Notes: generated from the letters alone by a model not told the origin. A DNA stretch of 13,995 nucleotides from Thermoplasmata archaeon (GCA_020343715.1 CP070808.1:1441375-1455369), one strand, 5' to 3'; counted from the stretch's first letter, positions 1-7,325 are shown. A program made the numbers and translations.

Positions 1-2307
1 CAATCCCACGATAGCGACCATGAGGAGGACGGGGAAAACCCAGTTGCTGGACGAACCCCATGGCAGCAGGCTGCCGTCGCCACCACTACCGTCGTCGCCC
101 GGTGGCTCGGGCGGGGGGTATATGGGGCCCGTGTCCAGATCGCCAAGGTCGTCGGGGGGCGGGGGGTACGGCGTCATGTTAAGGTGGTACAGGACCATCG
201 TGCCGTCGGAGAAGGAGGCCATGAACATCCCCTCGTAGGCCGGGTCCGCCTCCAGCTGGACCAGGTCCTTCGAGGAGTTGAGCTGTGTCATCATGGTGAA
301 CCCGTCCAGGTGGCGCCACTCCTGGGTACCGATCGTCCCCTGGCGCCAAAGCTGGACCGTGCTTCCCACGGCCCACCTGCGCATGCCGAGGAGCATGTCG
401 CCGTCCATACCGTTGGACCACACCAGGTCCACCGGGTCGTTGGGATGGACCTCCCACCGGACCGCCTGCTCCCTCGGAGTGCCGTTCCAGACGGTGTAGT
501 TCAGCTGATACCCGACCATGGCCCAGCCAGAGGTGGTGTTGACATCCCATGCCCAAATCCCGTCCTCGGTATCGTCGGTGAGGCGCTCCGGCACCCAATC
601 CGGAGCTGACATGGTCCATATGCTGCCCGTCTCCTTGATCCCCACAATGTGTTCCCCGTCCGTCTCCAGGCCGAGGAACAGCCCAGGTTCGGTCGGTACC
701 TTCGTCAGGACCTCACCTGCCAGGACGTCCCATGTCATGAGGACGGGAACGCCTTCATCGTCAAGGCACGAGACCACCAGTACCTCGTCTCCATCTAGGA
801 ACTCCAAGGAGAGGATGTCGTGAGCCACCTCCATTAGAGCGTCCTCGTCGAAGGTCTCCGACCTGTTGAAGTATGGCGTGTCGTACGCCCTGACCCTCAG
901 CTTCGGGTCCTCCTCGGTCCCTTCGTGGCCCCAAACCAGGAGCCACCCGTCCGATGTTGACCACTCCAATCCCCTGGCCAGGGTCGGGAGGCCTGGCAGG
1001 CCCAGCTTCGCCACCGTCTCGAACTCCCTGTCGATCACCCTCACATCGTTCCTGGAGCCGAAGCCCATGAGGGCGACTAGGGACCCCCGGTGGTTGAACA
1101 GGAACCTGTGCTCGATGGACGTTCCCCCCGGGTACCAGCTGATGAAGGGTTCCATGCCCCTGCCGTCAGCTATGTCGGGGTCCCCCGCCCTCATCTCTGT
1201 CGGGTATGGTCGCACGACCAGCTGGACCGATATCAATGCGCCGTCGTCCATGGCCACCAGCACCCGGGACCAGCCCCGCGGGTCCTTCGACATCATGGTC
1301 ACGTGACCCTCCACCTCCAGGGAGGCCAGGGGGTGGGGAATGAGCTCATGCTCGAACTCGGGGAACAGCTCCCATCCGGCTAGGACAGAATCGCCCCCGG
1401 GGGCGTCGGTCGCAACCACGAAGTCCAGGTACCTGTCCTGGGTCCATGCGAAGCCGGTGACGGGGCCGTCAACCACCTTGATAGCGTCCTCCTGGGTGAG
1501 GGGATCGAACAGCGAGCCCGTGATGTGGCCCCCCGCATCGGCCACTCCCCACGCGCTACCCTTCGGGACATGCCAGGCCGTCGGACCACCCTCGAGTACG
1601 CCCATGTACCTCTCGAAGGATGTCCACTCCCCGCCCGTGAGCACTGCGATGTCCTCCCCGGTATCCAGTACCACTATCTGGCCGCCCTCGTCCTCCACCG
1701 CGACGACGGTGTGGTTCCCAGGCCAGACGTGGTCCCATCGCACGTTGTTCGAAGCCACCTCGATGAACATAAGGTGACTCGTGCCATCGCCGTCCCTCCC
1801 GGCGACAGAGACGATCTCGTCGAAGGCGAGGAAGGATATCTCGGACACAGACATCAGGTCCACCAGGTCCGTCCACCTTACGGTGGTGTCGACTTCGCCC
1901 GACGGCAGGTCATGGATGGATATCACAGGTGTCCCGCCTGCTTCGCCCCAGATGACCACCTGGTCCTCCGCCGTGTTCCAGTCGCAGCCCGTCACCGTCA
2001 TGCTGGGCACCGATGGGTAGATCACCAATGGGTTCCCCATGTCCATGTCAGCGAGCCTCACCTCTCCGGGAGCACCGTAGCCCAGCGTCAAGAGACGTGT
2101 GCCTCCGTCGTTGACACGGAAGGACAGGTCCTGCCCACCGCCCCCTGGGTCCTGCCAGGTGTCCAGCACCACCAGCTCGCTGTGCTGGTGCACGTCGTAA
2201 GGGAAGCCGCCTGCCATCGGAACGGCCGTGACCACCATGGAAATTGTGATGATCAAGGTCGCCATGACCTTCGACCCTCCCCTCCCATGGTACATGGCGA
2301 CGTTCAT
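1..2307 (-). CDS. Large secreted propeller-like surface protein, C-terminally anchored (3' end outside window)
   Basis: The minus-strand frame starts at ATG 2305-2307 and stays open to base 1 (769 codons, no stop). Residues 1-34 form a signal peptide: short basic stretch, then the hydrophobic run VMATLIITISMVVTAVPMAGG. The first ATG is used here; Met5 (2295) is also possible. Residues about 37-690 are rich in short beta strands with repeated W, G and D residues (for example VVIWGEAGG, WLLVWGHEG, VVSCLDDEG), which suggests one or two WD40/PQQ-like propellers, though I cannot place individual blades. Next come a Pro/Gly/Asp-rich linker (PYPPPPDDLGDLDTGP and PPPEPPGDDG) and a hydrophobic stretch (WVFPVLLMVAIVGL) at the left edge, taken as a membrane anchor. 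Several N-x-S/T sequons are present. It diverges from the beta-helix surface protein at 2450. Substrate or partner unknown. Frame and secretion are secure; the propeller fold is an inference from composition. Confidence 0.85.
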   Translation of the reverse strand, partial: MNVAMYHGRGGSKVMATLIITISMVVTAVPMAGGFPYDVHQHSELVVLDTWQDPGGGGQDLSFRVNDGGTRLLTLGYGAPGEVRLADMDMGNPLVIYPSVPSMTVTGCDWNTAEDQVVIWGEAGGTPVISIHDLPSGEVDTTVRWTDLVDLMSVSEISFLAFDEIVSVAGRDGDGTSHLMFIEVASNNVRWDHVWPGNHTVVAVEDEGGQIVVLDTGEDIAVLTGGEWTSFERYMGVLEGGPTAWHVPKGSAWGVADAGGHITGSLFDPLTQEDAIKVVDGPVTGFAWTQDRYLDFVVATDAPGGDSVLAGWELFPEFEHELIPHPLASLEVEGHVTMMSKDPRGWSRVLVAMDDGALISVQLVVRPYPTEMRAGDPDIADGRGMEPFISWYPGGTSIEHRFLFNHRGSLVALMGFGSRNDVRVIDREFETVAKLGLPGLPTLARGLEWSTSDGWLLVWGHEGTEEDPKLRVRAYDTPYFNRSETFDEDALMEVAHDILSLEFLDGDEVLVVSCLDDEGVPVLMTWDVLAGEVLTKVPTEPGLFLGLETDGEHIVGIKETGSIWTMSAPDWVPERLTDDTEDGIWAWDVNTTSGWAMVGYQLNYTVWNGTPREQAVRWEVHPNDPVDLVWSNGMDGDMLLGMRRWAVGSTVQLWRQGTIGTQEWRHLDGFTMMTQLNSSKDLVQLEADPAYEGMFMASFSDGTMVLYHLNMTPYPPPPDDLGDLDTGPIYPPPEPPGDDGSGGDGSLLPWGSSSNWVFPVLLMVAIVGL

Positions 2308-2356
2308 AAGCAGTGACCTCGCGTCCGTTCTCAGCCCCACGGATTGGACCGGGGCA

Positions 2357-2370
2357 TCTATATATTTATT
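2357..2370. promoter_or_regulatory. AT-rich TATA-like element between two divergent surface-protein genes
   Basis: CTATATATTTATT is the most AT-rich string in the 142-bp gap between the starts at 2307 (minus) and 2450 (plus). Read on the minus strand it is AATAAATATATAG, about 55 nt before the minus start, which allows a leader of about 30 nt. The near-symmetrical element could also serve the plus strand, but a second plus-strand box lies at 2395-2408. Confidence 0.55.
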
Positions 2371-2394
2371 GAATTTGGGGGAATTTAGGCTGGG

Positions 2395-2441
2395 TTAAAC
2401 TATTAATACCATGGCGACACCTAACAATGCCCGGCGAGGAG
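2395..2441 (+). promoter_or_regulatory. TATA-like box and Shine-Dalgarno that decide the start of the beta-helix gene
   Basis: TTAAACTATTAATA (2395-2408) lies at the right distance for transcription to start near 2430. GAGGAG (2436-2441) sits 8 nt before ATG 2450, a good archaeal ribosome binding site. The upstream in-frame ATG 2411 directly abuts the TATA-like box and would add 13 residues before the signal peptide, so 2450 is preferred. Confidence 0.55.
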
Positions 2442-2449
2442 TGGGAATT

Positions 2450-5400
2450 ATGCGGATTTTCCTCAAAGGGGTCCTCCCTCTTACTGTAGTGTTCATGATG
2501 ACCGTAGGTGGGGCTTACCTGCCCCCTATGGACCTTGAACCGGAGCCTGTGGTCTGGTATGTCGGTGGTGCCGGCTACGAGACTGTTAACGACGTCATGA
2601 AGGTGGTACGCCCGGGCGACATCATACGGGTGCGTCCAGGAATCTACACCGATGAGATCGTGATCGATAAACCAGTGATGTTCTACGGCTCCGGGGTCCA
2701 GACGGTCTACACGACAACCGTGATCATCTCGGCCAACGACGTGACGGTCTCTGGACACACGTTCATGAACATCTATGACAACTCCACCATCCACGACTGG
2801 GACTACGGTGGACTCGTCACCCGCCAACCAAACGGCCCCATATCTGACAGCTACATATCCAGGCTCACCGTCTCCTCGTGCACCTTCCGCAACAACAGGC
2901 AGGGCGTCTTCCTCTTTGGCGCCAAGGACAGCACGGTGACCAACTGCGATTTCTATAACTCATTCCGGGGCGTCTCCATCGGTCCCCACAAGATCGGCAC
3001 CAGCATCGTCTGGAGCTCCTCGGGGAACACCGTGAGCAACAACAACTTCTACGGGATGGTGGGCGACGGCCTCTACGACGGAGACGCGGTGGCCATATGG
3101 GAGAGCAACTCCAACACCGTGTCGGGCAACACCATGGATGGCAACTCCTACGGTGTCACCATCACCGGGGGTGTTGGCAACACCGTCACCGGCAACACCA
3201 TCACGAATTCGACGTATCACGCGCTCGCCCTGATGTCAATGACGGGCGCCAACTCCTTGACGGTCACCCAGAACCTCATCCAGGACAACGAGGACAGCAT
3301 ATGGCTCGACTCCGCCTCCGGAGTGTCCATCACCGGCAACACCTTCTCCAGCAACGATGGCCTCATGGACCTCAAGGACAGCAATACCATCTCCGTGACC
3401 GGCAACACCATCAGCGAGGACACCGTGTTCATCAACTCCAGCACCAGGGTCAACTTCGCTGGAAACACCCTGAGCGACTCCTCGCTCATACTGAACACCA
3501 GCTCGAGCAACTCCTTCTCGGGCAACACCATGACCAACTCGTCGGTCTACCTCAAGTCGAGCCCCACCAACTCCTTCACCTCCAACATCTTCTCCTCGGG
3601 GGGGTCCCGCACCTTCAACTTCGAGGGCGACGAGGCCGACTATAATGTGGACATCCAGGCCTCCAACACCGTGGGTGGCAAGCCGATCCACTACTACTAC
3701 AACGACAACAACATCAACCTCATGGACGGTGACATTGGGTCGCTGCTCATCGCTTACTCCGACGACGCTGTGGTGACGAACACGAAGGTTACCGACGGCG
3801 ACGGAGTGTGGGTCTACAACTCCCCCAGGGCCTCCCTGGAGGTCGACGTGACCAACGGCCTCATGGGCATCAACGTGGAGAACAGCCCAGGCGTCGACAT
3901 CAAGGACAGCTCGGTCAACGCATCGATGAGGGGCCTGTACGGCGTCAGGATGGCTGACATGAGCAGCGGGAAGATGACAGACTCCTCCGTAGAGGCAGAG
4001 GGACCTGCGCCCGCCTTCCTCATCGAGGACGAGTCGGACCTGAATACCTACAACGTGACATTCGACGGTAACGACGTGGACGCCACCGGAGGGCTCCTGT
4101 CCGTCTACAACTACCTGGCCATAAAGGTCTGGGACGACGGAAGGCTCACCCCCCTGGAGAACGTGGACGTGGAGGTGACCGAGGATGATATGGTCGTCTA
4201 CTCGACGGCCCACTTCGGCGGTTCCGACCCCCTCACCGATGCCAGCGGCATGGTGTCCGACATCCTCCTCCTGGACAGGGAGTACGACCACTCGACCAGC
4301 GCCACCGAGCACGACCACAACGTGTCGGTCTGGGTCCAGATCGACGCCGTGTACGCCGACAGCGCGAACATGATAGACATGAGCGGGCCGCTGACGGTCG
4401 TGTTCGAGGCATCGGACATCCGGGCACCCTCCACCCCCATGAACCTTGTCGTCCTCGACCTACCCGCGCAGGACGCCATCGAGATATCGTGGGACGCCAA
4501 CTCCGACGACACCGAGATTTACTCCCTCTACTCCAACATGACCGGCGACTGGGACCTGGTGGTCAACCAGAGCGAAGTCACCTATACCATCACCACCGGC
4601 CTCGTCCACGGGGTCAGGTACTGGTTCGCCGTGTCGTCGTGGGACGAGGTCCCCCTCGAATCACCTTGGAGCAGCATCGCCGGTGTGGTCCACGCCGACG
4701 CTCTGGCACCCGCGGCCCCCACCGGCCTGGTCCTGGTGGAGGTGACCGGTACCACCATCTCCATGGGATGGGCGGCCAACACCGAGGCGGACGTGGAGGG
4801 CTACAACCTCTACATGAACGAGTCGGGCGGGGACGACACAGGCCCCTGGGTCCTGCTGGCCGGAGGCCTGACGGCCTTGGAGTTCGAGGCGACGGACCTG
4901 ACCAGCGAGACCATGTACCACTTCGTGGTGACAGCCTTCGACGAGGTGCCCAACGAGTCGCCCTTGTCCCTGGTGCTCAGCGTCATGACCTTGGACATCA
5001 CGCCTCCCGACGCGCCCATCCTGGACGAGCTGGCGGAGTTCACCAACGTAGAGACCCTGGCCGTGACCGGCACAGCCGAGCCGGGCTCCACCGTGACCGT
5101 GTTCATCGGGGCCACCGAGGTGGCCACCGGGGTCGCCGAGGGGGACGGTACGTTCTCCATCGAGGTGACGCTCACCGAGGGACCCAATGTGATCACCGCA
5201 TGGGCCACCGATGCCTCGGACAACACCGGTCCGCTGTCCCTAGAGGGCAGCATCATCCTGGACACCGTTGCGCCTGATGCGCCCGAGCTGGAAGACCTTC
5301 CCGAGCTGACCAACGTGGTGGAGCACACCATCACCGGGACCGTGGAGCCGCTGACCACCGTGACCGTCCTCCTCAACGAAGAGGAGGTACTGCTCCTCGC

Positions 5401-6214
5401 CACCGACGACTCGGGCGAGTTCGAGGTCACCATCGAACTGGAGGAGGGCGAGAACACAATCGTGGCCTTCGCCACCGACAGGGCGACCAACATCGGCGAG
5501 TCCGTGGGCCTCACCGTCCGATTGGACACCACCGCCCCCGTGGTGAACGCGGGCGAGGATGCCGAGTACATCGAGGGTGACGAGAGCACCCTGGACGGCT
5601 CCGAGTCCTCCGACGACGTGGGCATCCTGTCCTACGAGTGGACCTTCACCTGGGACGGGAGCACCGAGAGCCTGGACGGCGAGGTGGCGAAGTACACCTT
5701 CGACCATCCGGAGGTGGTGACCATCACGCTGACGGTCACCGACCTGGCGGGCAACACCGCCACCGACGAGGTGGTGCTCACGATACTGCTCCGCAACGGG
5801 CCGCCCACCCTGACCGACGGCGACATCACCCCCGACCAGGGGACCACCGGCACCGAGTTCACCTTCGAGGTGACCTTCACCGACCCCGACGGCGACGACG
5901 GCGAGGTCTGGATATTCATCGACGGTCAGCCCTACGTCATGACCCCCGACCCGGACGACACCGACTCCTCCGACGGTCGGAAGTACACCTACACCACCAA
6001 GCTGGAGAAGGGAGAGCACTCTTACTACTTCACTGGAAAGGACGCATTGGACCAGGAGGCGGGCGGCCCCAGCGCGGGCGAGGACAACGCCTCATCGTCC
6101 CCTGACGTCTCCAAGAAGAAGACAGAGGACACGCCCGGCATGTCGGCGACCATCATGCTCCTCGCCATGATTGTGGTGGTCGCCGTGGCCGTGGCCATAA
6201 GGAAGCTTCGGTGA
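2450..6214 (+). CDS. Giant secreted beta-helix / FN3 / Ig-like / PKD surface protein with sorting-type C-terminus
   Basis: 1254 residues from ATG 2450. Residues 1-25 are a signal peptide (MRIFLKGVLPLTVVFMMTVG). Residues about 38-540 are a right-handed parallel beta-helix of NosD/PbH1 type, with an opening block typical of the family (GDIIRVRPGIYTDEIVI) and many turns of the form S-G-N-T-(I/M/F). A carboxypeptidase-regulatory-like beta segment (about 551-658) follows, then FN3 domains at about 659-752 and 753-850, two related Ig-like domains at about 851-938 and 939-1026 (VTGTAEPGSTVTVFI and ITGTVEPLTTVTVLL), a PKD domain at about 1027-1114 (DGSESSDDVG, then YEWTF) and a last beta domain to about 1217. 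The end is TPGM (1228-1231), a hydrophobic helix and the basic tail RKLR, like PGF-CTERM archaeosortase signals. Likely role: cell-surface carbohydrate binding, adhesion or envelope structure. It could instead be a polysaccharide lyase; no catalytic site was recognised. Confidence 0.93.
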   Translation: MRIFLKGVLPLTVVFMMTVGGAYLPPMDLEPEPVVWYVGGAGYETVNDVMKVVRPGDIIRVRPGIYTDEIVIDKPVMFYGSGVQTVYTTTVIISANDVTVSGHTFMNIYDNSTIHDWDYGGLVTRQPNGPISDSYISRLTVSSCTFRNNRQGVFLFGAKDSTVTNCDFYNSFRGVSIGPHKIGTSIVWSSSGNTVSNNNFYGMVGDGLYDGDAVAIWESNSNTVSGNTMDGNSYGVTITGGVGNTVTGNTITNSTYHALALMSMTGANSLTVTQNLIQDNEDSIWLDSASGVSITGNTFSSNDGLMDLKDSNTISVTGNTISEDTVFINSSTRVNFAGNTLSDSSLILNTSSSNSFSGNTMTNSSVYLKSSPTNSFTSNIFSSGGSRTFNFEGDEADYNVDIQASNTVGGKPIHYYYNDNNINLMDGDIGSLLIAYSDDAVVTNTKVTDGDGVWVYNSPRASLEVDVTNGLMGINVENSPGVDIKDSSVNASMRGLYGVRMADMSSGKMTDSSVEAEGPAPAFLIEDESDLNTYNVTFDGNDVDATGGLLSVYNYLAIKVWDDGRLTPLENVDVEVTEDDMVVYSTAHFGGSDPLTDASGMVSDILLLDREYDHSTSATEHDHNVSVWVQIDAVYADSANMIDMSGPLTVVFEASDIRAPSTPMNLVVLDLPAQDAIEISWDANSDDTEIYSLYSNMTGDWDLVVNQSEVTYTITTGLVHGVRYWFAVSSWDEVPLESPWSSIAGVVHADALAPAAPTGLVLVEVTGTTISMGWAANTEADVEGYNLYMNESGGDDTGPWVLLAGGLTALEFEATDLTSETMYHFVVTAFDEVPNESPLSLVLSVMTLDITPPDAPILDELAEFTNVETLAVTGTAEPGSTVTVFIGATEVATGVAEGDGTFSIEVTLTEGPNVITAWATDASDNTGPLSLEGSIILDTVAPDAPELEDLPELTNVVEHTITGTVEPLTTVTVLLNEEEVLLLATDDSGEFEVTIELEEGENTIVAFATDRATNIGESVGLTVRLDTTAPVVNAGEDAEYIEGDESTLDGSESSDDVGILSYEWTFTWDGSTESLDGEVAKYTFDHPEVVTITLTVTDLAGNTATDEVVLTILLRNGPPTLTDGDITPDQGTTGTEFTFEVTFTDPDGDDGEVWIFIDGQPYVMTPDPDDTDSSDGRKYTYTTKLEKGEHSYYFTGKDALDQEAGGPSAGEDNASSSPDVSKKKTEDTPGMSATIMLLAMIVVVAVAVAIRKLR

Positions 6215-6294
6215 GATCATCGAAGGTACCGCATGTCCTTGAGCCGTTCGAGCTACGGCACTGGTGATCCTTACAACGGACCGGTCCCCTGACC

Positions 6295-6585
6295 TCAGAA
6301 CGCTGGGTCGTCATCGGCGTACAGGTGCTCGGCGATGGCCCATCGACCCACGTCGGACCTTACCTCGTCCATGTCATCACCCATGAAGGGACCACCCCTG
6401 CCACACTCCGAGCACACCAGGTGGACCGTCGTGCCCAGGGACCGATCTATCACATCGGGACCGTGGTCAGGACATTCTGGATGACCCACTATGGCCTCCT
6501 CCGGCCTGTCCTCATGAACGATCAACCGGACGGGCCACTCCAGGCCCCCGAAGCTATATCGGATGTCGTCTAGCCTCGCCGCCAT
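6295..6585 (-). CDS. Small zinc-ribbon-like protein of unknown function
   Basis: 96 residues from ATG 6583-6585. I do not recognise a named family. The visible feature is a CxxH...CxxC set (Cys38, His41, Cys58, Cys61: CPDHGPD ... HLVCSECGRGG), which suggests one structural zinc site of zinc-ribbon or treble-clef type. The rest is acidic, including a DD-rich C-terminus (YADDDPAF), with no membrane segment or signal peptide, so it is probably cytoplasmic. Start choice: the frame continues up to ATG 6597 and GTG 6609; a TATA-like string at 6611-6622 fits transcription near 6590, favouring a leaderless start at 6585 or 6597. Its end faces the end of the large beta-helix gene 80 bp away, and it stands alone. 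The coding call rests on the metal ligands and AT-rich promoter; function unknown. Confidence 0.68.
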   Translation of the reverse strand: MAARLDDIRYSFGGLEWPVRLIVHEDRPEEAIVGHPECPDHGPDVIDRSLGTTVHLVCSECGRGGPFMGDDMDEVRSDVGRWAIAEHLYADDDPAF

Positions 6586-6610
6586 GGTGAGACCCATCCC
6601 TGGGAGCACG

Positions 6611-6622
6611 ATATCCTTTTAC
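6611..6622 (-). promoter_or_regulatory. TATA-like box for the zinc-ribbon-like gene
   Basis: On the minus strand this reads TAAAAGGATATC inside GC-rich sequence, about 30 nt before ATG 6585 and about 20 nt before ATG 6597. The rest of 6586-6777 holds only this box, the tRNA promoter and another AT-rich string (CTATATCG near 6681); I see no further gene there. Confidence 0.4.
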
Positions 6623-6740
6623 CCGTACCGAGGGGTCGTCTACCCGATCGACCCGTTGGTCCTCGGACGGTCCCCAGGTCCTATATCGAAGGTATGGACT
6701 TCCTGGTCCGGCTCGCCCATTCCCGGGGCCCCACGAAAAC

Positions 6741-6750
6741 AACATATACC
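6741..6750 (+). promoter_or_regulatory. TATA-like box of the tRNA-Leu gene
   Basis: AACATATACC lies about 32 nt before the first base of the tRNA (6778) in an otherwise GC-rich stretch and is preceded by the A-rich string GAAAACAAC, resembling a BRE/TATA arrangement. Confidence 0.5.
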
Positions 6751-6777
6751 CCCCCGCCATTACCAGAAAGGCCCCGT

Positions 6778-6905
6778 GCGGGGGTGGCTGAGCTTGGTCA
6801 AAGGCGCGAGGTTGAGGACCTCGCGGGCGACCCGCCCACTTGCCCTCGAGGGCAAGCGCCTCGTCTCGTAGGAGTTCGAGGGTTCAAATCCCTTCCCCCG
6901 CACCA
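6778..6905 (+). tRNA. tRNA-Leu (anticodon GAG) with 40-nt intron and encoded CCA
   Basis: Acceptor stem GCGGGGG (6778-6784) pairs with CCCCCGC (6895-6901), followed by discriminator A (6902) and an encoded CCA (6903-6905). The T arm is GAGGG-TTCAAAT-CCCTT (6878-6894). The long variable arm TCTCGTAGGAGTTC (6864-6877) marks a class II tRNA and, with the D region AGCTTGGTCAAAGG, is typical of archaeal tRNA-Leu. The anticodon stem is CGAGG (6807-6811) with CCTCG (6859-6863); the 5' exon loop is TTGAGG, so T33, anticodon GAG (6814-6816) and G37 (6817). It should decode CTC and CTT. The direct length of about 125 nt is explained by the intron at 6818-6857. G36-G37 makes it an expected substrate of the Trm5 encoded at 11440-12444. 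Confidence 0.93.
6818..6857 (+). other. tRNA intron at canonical 37/38 with imperfect bulge-helix-bulge
   Basis: Intron bases CCTCG (6819-6823) pair with CGAGG (6847-6851), forming the inner helix. The central helix is TTGA (6812-6815) against GCAA (6852-6855), with three pairs and one A-G mismatch. The 3-nt bulges are GGA (6816-6818) and GCG (6856-6858), and cutting between their second and third bases gives exactly a 40-nt intron. A small hairpin CGGG-CGA-CCCG lies inside. The repeat of CCTCG at both ends makes other splice points formally possible; those at 38/39 to 43/44 would leave A instead of G at position 38. Confidence 0.8.
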
Positions 6906-6918
6906 CCTTCCATTCTCG

Positions 6919-6949
6919 AAAAAATAAGATGAGCAGGTGGGATCCACCT
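6919..6949 (-). terminator. Hairpin plus T-run after the His-rich protein gene
   Basis: On the minus strand the stem AGGTGG / CCACCT (6935-6940 with 6944-6949, 3-nt loop) overlaps the stop codon of the 6948-7190 gene, and TTATTTTTT (6927-6919) follows 8-16 nt later. A U-rich run is the main archaeal termination signal; the hairpin may be incidental. It also stops minus-strand transcription before the tRNA. Confidence 0.55.
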
Positions 6950-7190
6950 ACTCGGCCTTCATCCTCTCTATCGCTTCCTCTACACCCTTGGCCTCCTTCT
7001 CCAGCCATTCCTTGTACCTCTCGAGCACCTCCGCCCTCTCCTCCTTGGTGAAGAAGTGGCGGCCGCAAGTGTTGTCGTCGTGGCCGTGCATCGGCCCATG
7101 ACCCTGGACCCTGCAAACGATGACACCAGGGCCCATTCCCATGGCCATCCCATGCCTTCCATGGTATCTCACATGATGTGGTTCGCACAT
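6948..7190 (-). CDS. Small His/Cys/Met-rich probable metal-binding protein next to PadR regulator
   Basis: 80 residues from ATG 7188-7190. The N-terminal half holds eight His (5, 6, 10, 13, 31, 35, 37, 45), three Cys (2, 26, 42) and clustered Met/Gly (HGMAMGMGPG), a strong potential metal-ligand set. The C-terminal half (about 46-80) is one charged amphipathic helix (KEERAEVLERYKEWLEKEAK) that could dimerise. There is no signal peptide or membrane segment. GGAG lies 9 nt before this ATG; an in-frame GTG at 7217 would add nine residues. It resembles small proteins often encoded beside archaeal PadR-type regulators, but I cannot assign a family with certainty. It diverges from the PadR gene across an operator-rich promoter, so regulation by PadR is likely. 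Possible jobs are metal sequestration, metal delivery or a partner of the regulator; none is shown by the sequence. Confidence 0.78.
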   Translation of the reverse strand: MCEPHHVRYHGRHGMAMGMGPGVIVCRVQGHGPMHGHDDNTCGRHFFTKEERAEVLERYKEWLEKEAKGVEEAIERMKAE

Positions 7191-7191
7191 T

Positions 7192-7209
7192 TCCTTTGTC
7201 TCCTTTGTC
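7192..7209 (-). repeat. Perfect 9-nt tandem repeat carrying the ribosome binding site
   Basis: On the minus strand GACAAAGGA occurs twice back to back just before ATG 7190. The first copy supplies GGAG (7203-7200) at ideal spacing. If GTG 7217 were the start instead, the repeat would encode TKETKE. Confidence 0.6.
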
Positions 7210-7262
7210 GGGAACACGATATCGTATTTCCGATATCGGTATTGCGATACGTGTATATATCT

Positions 7263-7280
7263 CTATCGGTTTTCCGATAG
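7263..7280. promoter_or_regulatory. 18-bp perfect inverted repeat, probable main operator
   Basis: CTATCGG and CCGATAG flank a TTTT spacer, giving perfect 7-bp dyad symmetry suited to a dimeric winged-helix protein. It lies between the two divergent TATA boxes, so one bound dimer could affect both genes. Confidence 0.7.
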
Positions 7281-7296
7281 ATTGGGTTTGCCAGCG

Positions 7297-7304
7297 TATA
7301 AATA
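7297..7304 (+). promoter_or_regulatory. TATA box of padR, setting a leaderless GTG start
   Basis: TATAAATA is centred about 25 nt before GTG 7326, so transcription should begin at or next to the start codon. This favours the leaderless GTG over ATG 7353. Confidence 0.65.
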
Positions 7305-7325
7305 TCGTGAATCCGATAGGCACGT

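Larger units (their letters stand above)
7217..7319. promoter_or_regulatory. Divergent promoter with multiple TATCGG/CCGATA operator half-sites
   Basis: Within 103 bp there are CGATATCG (7217-7224), the palindrome CCGATATCGG (7230-7239), GCGATAC (7244-7250), the perfect inverted repeat CTATCGG-TTTT-CCGATAG (7263-7280), ATATCG (7302-7307) and CCGATAG (7313-7319). They surround both core promoters: TATATAT (7254-7260) for the minus gene and TATAAATA (7297-7304) for padR. The last copies overlap the padR TATA box and probable start site, as expected for autorepression. The bound factor is inferred to be the adjacent PadR protein. Confidence 0.75.

Noticed and set aside
1525..2316. Plus-strand open frame of 263 codons
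   Set aside because: It lies antisense to the secreted propeller-like protein, whose frame, signal peptide and promoter are better supported.
2880..3640. Repeated GGCAACACC-type strings resembling a DNA repeat array
   Set aside because: They are codons for the recurring G-N-T turns of the beta-helix, irregularly spaced and fully explained by protein repeats; not a CRISPR array.
3236..4318. Long minus-strand open frame (360 codons) antisense to the beta-helix gene
   Set aside because: Composition is V/H/G-rich low complexity caused by repeated codons of the plus-strand gene; no promoter, ribosome site or domain.
6778..6905. tRNA without intron but with a giant variable arm
   Set aside because: A normal 14-nt Leu variable arm (6864-6877) directly follows the second CCTCG, and the extra 40 nt fit a bulge-helix-bulge intron.
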